DNA from: DAOTTI01 sp034437795
GTDB lineage: Bacteria; Chloroflexota; UBA11872; UBA12225
Reading direction: 5' to 3'
NCBI GenBank assembly: GCA_034437795.1
Contig: DAOTTI010000257.1
Coordinates: 1-14,461, forward strand
DNA length: 14,461 nucleotides
The notes below the pieces were generated by a model. That model worked only from the letters and a program-made list of their open reading frames with translations. It made no database searches and was not told the DNA's origin. Shown here in pieces: positions 1 through 6,200 of the stretch (position 1 is its first letter; each line of letters begins with the position of its first letter). The position numbers and the translations under genes are program-made.

Positions 1-335
1 ATCCGCCGCAATCGTCTCCTCACTGGCGCACGTGCAGGGTGCCCACACGCGTGCTTGCCTGCGTCCCACTGTCCTCCAATACCTCCAAAGCAATCTCCTC
101 AAAGTCTACTCCGAAGGGGAACTGTAATACTAGGCCGGATCATGCGCGGCCGGCGCAGACTTCCCTCTCCCCAAGGGAGAGGGTCAGGGTGAGGGCTCCG
201 CATGCGAACAAGCCGGGGCTAAGTCGGCGCTGGTACGTTCCTGCGGGACAGGACGTCCGGGCATCAATGGACAGGGCGACGCGAACATACCAGCGGATAC
301 TTAGCTTCGGTCGCCGCGTTTGCCATACTGCATGT
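1..335. other. Upstream region without a supported gene
   Basis: The reading frame of the first gene stays open back to position 39, but the peptide from 39 to about 335 looks like translated intergenic DNA: it is rich in Ser, Arg and Pro and runs through a palindromic repeat at 163-200. I see no conserved domain, RNA gene or convincing promoter here. The promoter of the downstream gene probably lies in this stretch but cannot be placed by eye. Confidence 0.5.
163..200 (+). repeat. Dispersed palindromic repeat, copy 1
   Basis: A CCCTCTCCC arm (163-171) and a GGGAGAGGG arm (175-183) form a perfect 9-bp stem with a 3-base loop. They are followed by the tail TGAGGGCTCC. The same pattern recurs at 4331-4354, 8149-8186 and, in reverse orientation, 6674-6713. 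This looks like a family of mobile or amplified intergenic palindromes. It lies upstream of the first gene and could fold in any transcript that crosses it. Confidence 0.75.
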
Positions 336-1490
336 GTGGTTGGACACGACGCACCTTCACGGCAAGACGAACAGTACGAGCGCGAGCGTGCGCGCTTTCT
401 CGCCACTCCGGTGGAGCGCTTCCGCCCGCGTCCCGGCACCACGGCGCGGGAGCAGTTTCAGGCCATGGCGCGGGCCGGCGGGCCCGTGCGCACCCTGGCC
501 GAGGTCTACCAGCGCTGGGAAGAGATGCTGGCCAGGGAGGGCCAGGCGGTGTGGCTGGCCATCGCCGGCGCCTACATCCCCTTCGGCCTGGGCAGCGTCA
601 TGTGCGCCCTGATCGACCACCATCTGATCGATGTCCTGGTCACCACGCCAGCGCAGCTTACCCACGACCTGACCGAGGTACGGGGCTTCCACCACTACCA
701 GGGGTCGGACGCCGTTGACGATGGCCAGCTGCAGCAGCTCGACGTCAACCGCTACTGGAACGTCTACGGCGATGAGAACGAGCTCAACACCAACGAGGAC
801 GTGATCTTCGAGTTCGCCGAAACGCTCACCGACCGCCGGCCCTACACCGCCAGCGAATACTTCTACCGCCTGGGCGTCTGGCTCAATGAGCGAGGGCCCA
901 GGTACAAGCGGGCCGAGGGCATGCTCACCACCGCCGCCAGGGCCGGCCTGCCTATCTTCTGCCCTAGCCCCGGTGACGCCGACATCACGACCGACCTGGC
1001 CCATTACCGCAAGCGCACCGGACGGCGGATCGTCCTGGATCCGGTGAAGGAGACGCTGGACATGGTGGCGCTCAACGCCGCCATTGAGGACGCGGGCGGG
1101 CGGGCCGGCGTGCTGACCCTGGGCGGCGGCGCGCCCAGGAATTACGCCCAGCAGGCGATGGCCTGCGCCTACATGCTCGACCGGCGGGACCTGAAGCGCT
1201 ACAACTATGGCCTGCGCATCTCGCTGGACCCAGTACAGACCGGTGGCCTGTCCGGCTCCACCATCTCCGAAGGCAAGACGTGGAAGAAGTACGCCGCCGA
1301 CACGGTCGCGGCCGAGCACTTTGGCGACTTCATGGCGCCCCTGGCGCAGATGACCCAGGCGTTGCTGGAGGCCCGCGCCGATGCGCCCCGCGCGCCGGCC
1401 CTGACGGTGCGCTACGCCGACGATGGGCGCATGCTGGTGACCGTGGGCGGGCGCGAGGTGGACGTACAGGCCGCCTATGGCTACGCCTGA
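336..1490 (+). CDS. Deoxyhypusine synthase-family protein
   Basis: This is a member of the bacterial deoxyhypusine synthase-like family. The eukaryotic and archaeal enzyme moves the aminobutyl group of spermidine onto a lysine of eIF5A in an NAD-dependent reaction. Bacterial homologues have other or unknown roles, some in homospermidine or related polyamine chemistry. Seen here are the N-terminal FLATPVE segment (about residue 21), the polyamine-synthase-like core, an LGGG motif (near nt 1120), and a C-terminal TGGLSGST...SEGKTW segment. The lysine in that segment (codon 1275-1277, residue 314 from this start) matches the catalytic lysine of the family. From GTG 336 the protein has 384 residues, a normal length. 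The start is uncertain: conserved sequence begins near nt 396, ATG 267 is the next upstream option, and neither has a clear ribosome binding site. Cytoplasmic; the substrate cannot be read from the sequence. Confidence 0.85.
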   Translation: MVGHDAPSRQDEQYERERARFLATPVERFRPRPGTTAREQFQAMARAGGPVRTLAEVYQRWEEMLAREGQAVWLAIAGAYIPFGLGSVMCALIDHHLIDVLVTTPAQLTHDLTEVRGFHHYQGSDAVDDGQLQQLDVNRYWNVYGDENELNTNEDVIFEFAETLTDRRPYTASEYFYRLGVWLNERGPRYKRAEGMLTTAARAGLPIFCPSPGDADITTDLAHYRKRTGRRIVLDPVKETLDMVALNAAIEDAGGRAGVLTLGGGAPRNYAQQAMACAYMLDRRDLKRYNYGLRISLDPVQTGGLSGSTISEGKTWKKYAADTVAAEHFGDFMAPLAQMTQALLEARADAPRAPALTVRYADDGRMLVTVGGREVDVQAAYGYA

Positions 1491-1513
1491 CGGCTCGTCC
1501 GGCCGGCGCTTCG

Positions 1514-1547
1514 GGCCCCGGGGCCGGCAGCGGTCTGGCGACCGCTG
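1514..1547. terminator. GC-rich hairpins after the deoxyhypusine synthase-like gene
   Basis: A perfect 12-bp palindrome (GGCCCCGGGGCC, 1514-1525) is followed directly by an 8-bp stem, CAGCGGTC/GACCGCTG, with a TGGC loop (1528-1547). Both sit just after the stop codon at 1490. No T-run follows, so this is at best a weak or factor-assisted terminator or an mRNA-stabilising structure. The next gene could still be co-transcribed. Confidence 0.35.
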
Positions 1548-1638
1548 GCGGCGGACCGCTGGCGATACTGCAGCCGGCGCGAGGCTGGAGCGAACGACCT
1601 GAGACGTTGAACCTACGAGGGACCACAAGGGAGGAGCA

Positions 1639-2778
1639 ATGAAGATCACGAGCGTGGAGTGCCTGCCGGTGCAGGACGGGCGGAACAGCGTCTTTGTCGT
1701 CGTGGACACCGATGAGGGGATCTACGGCGTTGGCGAGGCGGGGCTCCCGCGGCGGGCACGTGCGATTGCGGGGGTGATTGAAGACTACGCCGAGGTGCTG
1801 GTGGGGGCCGATCCCTTCCGCATCGAGGATCACTGGCAGCGCCTGTCGCGTGGGTTCTTCTTTCCGCACGACAAGATCGCCGGCAGCGCCCTGGCGGCGG
1901 TGGACATCGCCCTGTGGGACATCATGGGCAAGGCCCTGGGCGTGCCGGTCTACCAGCTACTGGGCGGGCGCGTGCGCGATAAGGTGGTCTGCTATCCGCA
2001 CGTCGGCGGGCGAACGCCAGAGGAGCTCGTCGAACGCTGCATCGCCGCCAAGGAGGAAGGCTGGAAGTTCGTCCGCTTCAGCCCCAACCACGATCCCGAC
2101 GGCCGGTTCGAGCCTGCGGAGGCCATTCGCCAGTCCGTCCGCATGTTCGAGGCGGTCCGCGCGGCCCTCGGCGACGCCGTCGAGATCTGCTTCGATATCC
2201 ACACGCGGCTGGACCCTGCCGACGCTATCCTCCTCTGCCGCGCCGTCGAACCCTACCGCCCCTTCTTCATGGAAGACCCCATCAGGAGCGAGAACACGCA
2301 GAGCTTCCGGCTGCTCCGCCAGCACATCAACGTCCCCCTGGCCGCCGGCGAGCAGTTCTGCAGCAAGTGGGACTTCCGCCAGTTCATTGAGGAAGACCTG
2401 ATCGACTACGCCCGCGTGGACGTGTGTATCTGCGGCGGCCTCTCCGAATCGAAGAAGGTCGCTGGCTGGGCGGAGACCCACTACATCAAGCTGGCTACCC
2501 ACAATCCGCTGGGTCCGGTGTCCAGCGCCGCCTGCCTGCACCTGAACCTGGCCGTAAGCAACGTGGGCGTGATGGAGCAGCCCCAGCAGCCCGGGCGCGC
2601 CATGACCCGCGTGGTGCCGGAGCAGGTCACCTGGGAGGATGGGTACCTGCTGCCCCCGACCAAGCCCGGCCTGGGGATCGAGTTCGACCGCGAGGCGGCG
2701 CGGCGCCTGCCGTACCAGCCGGGCGGGGCCCACCGGCCGATGCTGCACCGCGAGGACGGCTCATTCACCAATTGGTAA
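1639..2778 (+). CDS. Enolase-superfamily sugar-acid dehydratase, galactonate dehydratase-like
   Basis: This mandelate racemase/muconate lactonizing-type protein of 379 residues probably dehydrates an aldonic acid to a 2-keto-3-deoxy acid. The capping domain covers roughly residues 1-115, including LLGG at 107-110, and the rest is the barrel. Expected active-site residues are visible: D186 and H188 in FDIHTRL, E212 in MEDP, E238 in AAGEQF, H288 in ATHNPLGP, and E313 in MEQ. As I recall the E. coli D-galactonate dehydratase numbering, these residues are offset by a constant three positions, and length and the HNPLGP...AACL region also agree. The mannonate/gluconate dehydratase groups share the D-x-H arrangement, so the exact substrate is open. 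A strong Shine-Dalgarno, GGGAGGAG, precedes ATG 1639. The final Asn-Trp codons and the TAA stop lie inside an ATTG-rich tandem repeat, so the extreme C-terminus may be recent. Confidence 0.9.
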   Translation: MKITSVECLPVQDGRNSVFVVVDTDEGIYGVGEAGLPRRARAIAGVIEDYAEVLVGADPFRIEDHWQRLSRGFFFPHDKIAGSALAAVDIALWDIMGKALGVPVYQLLGGRVRDKVVCYPHVGGRTPEELVERCIAAKEEGWKFVRFSPNHDPDGRFEPAEAIRQSVRMFEAVRAALGDAVEICFDIHTRLDPADAILLCRAVEPYRPFFMEDPIRSENTQSFRLLRQHINVPLAAGEQFCSKWDFRQFIEEDLIDYARVDVCICGGLSESKKVAGWAETHYIKLATHNPLGPVSSAACLHLNLAVSNVGVMEQPQQPGRAMTRVVPEQVTWEDGYLLPPTKPGLGIEFDREAARRLPYQPGGAHRPMLHREDGSFTNW

Positions 2779-2826
2779 TTGAATTGGTCATTGCATTGAT
2801 AATTGCATTGGCCAGTCGGCAATTGA
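2770..2826. repeat. ATTG-rich 12-bp tandem repeat
   Basis: Three consecutive 12-mers (2777-2788 AATTGAATTGGT, 2789-2800 CATTGCATTGAT, 2801-2812 AATTGCATTGGC) are preceded by a half unit. Another AATTG follows at 2821. The stretch is AT-rich in an otherwise GC-rich window. It contains the stop codon of the upstream dehydratase gene (TAA, 2776-2778) and fills most of the gap before the aminotransferase gene. Confidence 0.75.
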
Positions 2827-2872
2827 AACCGCAGACGAAGCCGTCGCTCGTATCGCTCCAGGGCACACGCCA

Positions 2873-4240
2873 ATGAGCCCAATGAACGCAGCGGATCGAT
2901 CTAGTACCCAGCCTGCGTCTGGTGCGCCGAGCCGGCCCCGGTCCTACGCCCGGTCCGAGGCGCTCTACGCCGAGGCGCAGCGCTACCTTGCCGGTGGCGT
3001 GAGTAGCAACTTCCGGCTGGGGGTGCCCCCGCTACCTCTGTTCTTCGAGCGAGCCGAAGGCGCCCGCCTGTACGACGTCGACGGCAATGAGTACGTCGAC
3101 TACATGCTGGGGATGGGGCCCGTCATCCTTGGCCACAACGCTCCCGGGCCGGTGCGCGCCGCGCAGGAGTGGCTGAGCAAGGGGCAGCTCTTCGGCGGGC
3201 AGAGCACGGCCGAAATCGAGCTGGGGCGGCGCTTCTGCCAGGCCGTGCCCTGCGCCGACCTGGTGCGCTTTGCCGGCAGTGGCAGCGAGGTAGTGCAGCT
3301 AGCCTTCCGCCTTGCCCGGGCCTACACCGGCCGGAGCAAGATCATCCGCTTCGAGGGCCACTACCACGGCTGGATGGATAGCGCCCTGGTTAGCACACGC
3401 CCCGCGCCGGACGAATGGGGGCCGCCGGAGGCGCCCAGGGCCGTGCTGGGCAGCCGCGGGCAGGTGCCGGCCGCCGTCGAGGATGTGATCGTCCTGCCCT
3501 GGAACGACGCGGCGGTGCTGCGCGCGACCCTGGAGCGGCGCGCCCGTGAGATTGCCGGCGTGATCATGGAGCCGATCCTGTGCAATACCTGCGTTATCAC
3601 GCCCCGCCCCGGCTACCTGGAGACCGCCCGCGACCTGTGCTCGCGCCTGGGCATCGTGCTCATCTTCGACGAGGTGATCACGGGCTTCCGCGTCGCCCTG
3701 GGTGGGGCCCAGGCTCGCCTGAGCGTCACGCCCGATCTGGCCACGTTCGCCAAGGCGATTGCCAACGGCTTCCCACTGGCCGCCGTCGCCGGCAAACGCG
3801 AGATCATGGCGCTGCTCACCGACGGGGTGGTTCACGGGGGCACCTATAACGCGGCGCCGTCTACGGCCGCAGCCGCGGCCGCCACCCTGGACGAGCTGGC
3901 ACGCGACGAGGGCGCGGCCTATCGCCGCATGGAAGAGACCGGCGAGGCCCTGATGGAGGGCTTGCGCCAGGTGGCCCATCGCGCTGGCCAGCCCCTACTC
4001 GTCCAGGGCGTCGGCCAGGTGTTTAACACCTGCTTCACGGACGCGCCCGCCATCTACGACTACCGCGAATACACCCTCCGCACGGACGCCGCGCGGCAGC
4101 TCCGGTTCGTCCACGCCCTGGCGGACGAGGGCGTCCGGCTCACGTCGCGCGGCACGTGGTTTCTCTCCATAGCCCACACGCCCGACGACGTGGCCGTTAC
4201 CATCCGCGCCGCCGAACGGGCGCTGGCACGGATGAGCTAG
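2873..4240 (+). CDS. Class III PLP aminotransferase, glutamate-1-semialdehyde aminomutase-like
   Basis: This fold-type I PLP enzyme of 455 residues belongs to the subgroup containing glutamate-1-semialdehyde 2,1-aminomutase. Visible motifs are LYDVDGNEYVDYMLGMGP (residues 66-83), a phosphate-binding AGSGSEV (134-140), EGHYHGWMD (161-169), the PLP-pyridine aspartate D266 in FDEVITGFR, the Schiff-base lysine K294 in TFAKAIANGFP, and HGGTYNAAP (321-329). True aminomutases usually have a N-S-G-T-E-A type motif where this protein has AGSGSEV, and no other tetrapyrrole gene is nearby. It is therefore more likely an aminotransferase or mutase in a catabolic or specialised pathway than HemL. It follows the dehydratase gene by 94 bp and is probably co-transcribed. 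There is only a weak ribosome binding site before ATG 2873; ATG 2882 is an alternative. The first 25 residues are non-conserved Ser/Pro-rich sequence. Confidence 0.88.
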   Translation: MSPMNAADRSSTQPASGAPSRPRSYARSEALYAEAQRYLAGGVSSNFRLGVPPLPLFFERAEGARLYDVDGNEYVDYMLGMGPVILGHNAPGPVRAAQEWLSKGQLFGGQSTAEIELGRRFCQAVPCADLVRFAGSGSEVVQLAFRLARAYTGRSKIIRFEGHYHGWMDSALVSTRPAPDEWGPPEAPRAVLGSRGQVPAAVEDVIVLPWNDAAVLRATLERRAREIAGVIMEPILCNTCVITPRPGYLETARDLCSRLGIVLIFDEVITGFRVALGGAQARLSVTPDLATFAKAIANGFPLAAVAGKREIMALLTDGVVHGGTYNAAPSTAAAAAATLDELARDEGAAYRRMEETGEALMEGLRQVAHRAGQPLLVQGVGQVFNTCFTDAPAIYDYREYTLRTDAARQLRFVHALADEGVRLTSRGTWFLSIAHTPDDVAVTIRAAERALARMS

Positions 4241-4330
4241 CCTGCATCCCTGTGAGAATGGTCAGTCTCAGCGTCCATCGCTGGTGCGTCAGCGGGGCAC
4301 GGTCGCCTGTTCGCGGCCAGTGAGGCGTTT

Positions 4331-4354
4331 CCCTCTCCGGTGGGTGAGGGCTCC
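4331..4354 (+). repeat. Dispersed palindromic repeat, copy 2 (short form)
   Basis: This copy has the CCCTCTCC arm and the GGTGAGGGCTCC tail seen in the other copies but lacks the middle GGGAGAGGG arm. It looks like an internally deleted version. It lies in the gap between two convergent genes. Confidence 0.6.
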
Positions 4355-4478
4355 TTTGAACCCTATGGTGAAGATCTTCGCCTGACCGCTCATCGCCTGG
4401 CGATGACACTGGGGTTGGCCAGCCACGCCAGCGCGTGGGCATACTAGCGGTATCGGCCCCTTGAGAGGCTGCTCCGCT

Positions 4479-4498
4479 GGCCGGCCACGTGGCCGGCC
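4479..4498. promoter_or_regulatory. Perfect 20-bp palindrome
   Basis: The sequence GGCCGGCCAC is followed at once by its exact reverse complement, with no loop. It contains two GGCCGGCC octamers separated by ACGT. A palindrome of this length without a spacer can be a dimeric protein-binding site or a cruciform. Its position between convergent genes makes a promoter operator less likely, and no T-run is present for a terminator. The function is unknown. Confidence 0.4.
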
Positions 4499-4587
4499 GG
4501 AAGGTCTGTGAGACTGCTGCTCCTGGCAGAGGTGTCAAAAGACCGCTGGCCGCCAAGCTCGGTGAGCTCCGTGGCCCCGTTTCCAGC

Positions 4588-5166
4588 CTAAAACAGGGCC
4601 AGCTGGAGTGGCTGCTCATCAGCCACTTCCGCCGACTGCTCGATGGAGCGCGCATCTGCGGCCTGGACGCTTCCGTCACCACGAATATGCTTGACGGCAA
4701 TTCCACAGGCCACGAGGGCCGGCGCGATCAGAAGGTGACGGTGACAGATGCTCGGATCATCTTCGCTGCAAAGCAAGGCCACCCGAAACTGTCCTGCACC
4801 TCGCGCCACACGTTCTATGCCTGCGCTGAAGGCCGCCGTCGCGGCCATGCGCCGGTACCGCTCGTCCCGATCGCGGACACCGTCGAAGTCCGCTCCAGCC
4901 GGCTTGCCACCGAGCTCCTTACCCAAGAACACGTACTTCACGCCACGCCCCGCCAGCGCCTTCGCCAGCACGTTCTGGTTGAACCACGGCAGGCGGCGGG
5001 ACCAGGGAGCGGAGCGCACGTCGGCCACCACTTCGATCCCGTGGAGCTCAAGCAGGTGCAGCAGGCGATCGAGCGTGTGGTTGGGGTGGCCGACGGTGAA
5101 CACGCTCGGCTGCGTCCCGTCAGGTTCCGCCAAAGCCGGATCGGATTGGAACATCCGTTGGATCAT
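4588..5166 (-). CDS. DUF488 family protein
   Basis: A 192-residue soluble protein with the features of the DUF488 family: FTVGHPNHT at residues 23-31, ADVRSAPWSRRLPWFN at 48-63, a Y-x-x-LG-x-ELGG segment at 78-87, and LLCSEDDPSICHRHLLI at 131-147. C133 and the CHR triplet at 141-143 are the conserved polar positions. The biochemical role of the family is not established. The length is typical, with a non-conserved tail of about 25 residues. It lies 89 bp downstream of the dehydrogenase gene on the same strand and could share its transcript. No clear Shine-Dalgarno precedes ATG 5166; ATG 5154 (residue 5) is an alternative start. Confidence 0.88.
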   Translation of the reverse strand: MIQRMFQSDPALAEPDGTQPSVFTVGHPNHTLDRLLHLLELHGIEVVADVRSAPWSRRLPWFNQNVLAKALAGRGVKYVFLGKELGGKPAGADFDGVRDRDERYRRMAATAAFSAGIERVARGAGQFRVALLCSEDDPSICHRHLLIAPALVACGIAVKHIRGDGSVQAADARSIEQSAEVADEQPLQLALF

Positions 5167-5255
5167 CGCTCTGAGTCCGCGTTCGCTGCAAGTCTGGGGC
5201 GCGAGGCGGCCATCGGCCAGCGCGGGCCGGCGTCTGCAAGGTGTCTACACTGTGT

Positions 5256-6092
5256 CTAAAAGAGGCACACCCCGCCGCAGACGGGGATGATCTGGCCGGT
5301 GACGTAGTCCGACAGGTCGGTCACCAGGAACTCGACCACCTTGGCGCAGTCTTCCGGCTCCCCCAGGCGCTTGAGCGCGATCTCCTGCTCCAGGCGCGCG
5401 CGCGTCTCGGGGCTGCCCCGCCCGCCGGCAATGGCGCGCGACGAGAGGATCCAGCCGGGCGCAATACAGTTCACCGTGACGTTAAACGGCCCGAGTTCAG
5501 CCGCCAGCTTTCGGGTGTACTGGTGGATGGCTGCCTTCGCCACTGAGTAGGACGTGCCCCCGCCGCCTCCCTGGGCGCGGAGCCCGGCCTGCGAGCCAAC
5601 GGTCACGATCTTCCCCCGCCGCTGGCGCTTCATGAGCGGCGCGACCGCCTGGCAGCACAGGATCGTCCCGATCAGGTTGATGTCCAGCATCCGCTTGAAG
5701 TCGGCAATCGGGACTTCGCTGGCCAGCGACGGGCCGGGCACCAGCGCCCCGCCGGCGTTGCATACCAGGATGTCCACCGTCCCGAGCTCCCCCACCACCT
5801 GATCCACCATCCGGCGCACCTGCCCTTCGTCGGTCACGTCCGCCGCCACGCCCAGAGCGCGGCGGCCCAGCGTGCGGATCTCGTCCACGACCGTCTCGCA
5901 GCCGGGCGTCAGGGCTTCGGCGTACTGCCGGTAGGCGTAGAGATCGATGTCGTTCACGACCACGTGCGCACCCAGGCGCGCGAGGCGGATGGCATAGGCG
6001 CGGCCCAGGCCGCGGGCGGCCCCCGTCACCAGCGCGACCCTGCCGGCCAGCTTCTGAGGCAACGGCTCCAGGACGGTTACGTCGGCAGTCAC
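5256..6092 (-). CDS. Short-chain dehydrogenase/reductase (SDR family)
   Basis: A classical SDR oxidoreductase of 278 residues that should interconvert a hydroxyl and a carbonyl group with NAD(P). Motifs seen are the cofactor loop TGAARGLG (23-30), NDID at the end of the second strand (47-50, an acidic pattern that favours NAD over NADP), NAGG (112-115), N139, the catalytic S167, and Y182-x-x-x-K186 in SYSVAKAA. The C-terminal TGQIIPVCGG is family-typical. The frame is open upstream to 6167, but GTG 6092 fits best: AGAAGGGAAG lies about 6-10 bases upstream and the family-like sequence begins soon after. It diverges from the UbiD-family gene across about 100 bp, so the two may be co-regulated. 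The substrate is unknown; the fabG-like look is general to the family. Confidence 0.9.
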   Translation of the reverse strand: MTADVTVLEPLPQKLAGRVALVTGAARGLGRAYAIRLARLGAHVVVNDIDLYAYRQYAEALTPGCETVVDEIRTLGRRALGVAADVTDEGQVRRMVDQVVGELGTVDILVCNAGGALVPGPSLASEVPIADFKRMLDINLIGTILCCQAVAPLMKRQRRGKIVTVGSQAGLRAQGGGGGTSYSVAKAAIHQYTRKLAAELGPFNVTVNCIAPGWILSSRAIAGGRGSPETRARLEQEIALKRLGEPEDCAKVVEFLVTDLSDYVTGQIIPVCGGVCLF

Positions 6093-6134
6093 CAGCAGCT
6101 TCCCTTCTGCTCCAGGAACGAGACGTCGGTCCGC

Positions 6135-6155
6135 CGTGCGGTTCTCAGCCGCACG
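6135..6155. promoter_or_regulatory. Inverted repeat in the divergent SDR/UbiD promoter region
   Basis: CGTGCGG (6135-6141) and CCGCACG (6149-6155) form a perfect 7-bp dyad with a 7-base centre. It lies between the GTG of the dehydrogenase gene and the ATG of the UbiD-family gene. The position suits an operator acting on both divergent genes or a leader hairpin. No -35/-10 boxes could be assigned with confidence. Confidence 0.35.
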
Positions 6156-6200
6156 CGACCGACCCACACGCGAGCGAGCATGGTACCGTTTCCCCGTCGT

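Larger units (their letters stand above)
4241..4587. other. Convergent intergenic region
   Basis: This 347-bp stretch separates the plus-strand aminotransferase gene from the minus-strand DUF488 gene. It holds one copy of the dispersed CCCTCTCC...TGAGGGCTCC repeat, a weak CAGCG/CGCTG hairpin near 4269-4283, and a perfect 20-bp palindrome at 4479-4498. I see no small gene or RNA in it. Confidence 0.5.

Noticed and set aside
357..1709. Long minus-strand open frame opposite the deoxyhypusine synthase-like gene
   Set aside because: The peptide is a low-complexity Gly/Ala/Arg/His-rich shadow with no family resemblance. It exists because GC-rich codon use on the plus strand removes antisense stops.
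2873..4240. Calling the aminotransferase HemL (tetrapyrrole synthesis)
   Set aside because: The phosphate-loop motif is AGSGSEV instead of the usual aminomutase form, and no heme-pathway genes are nearby. Only the broader family call is supported.
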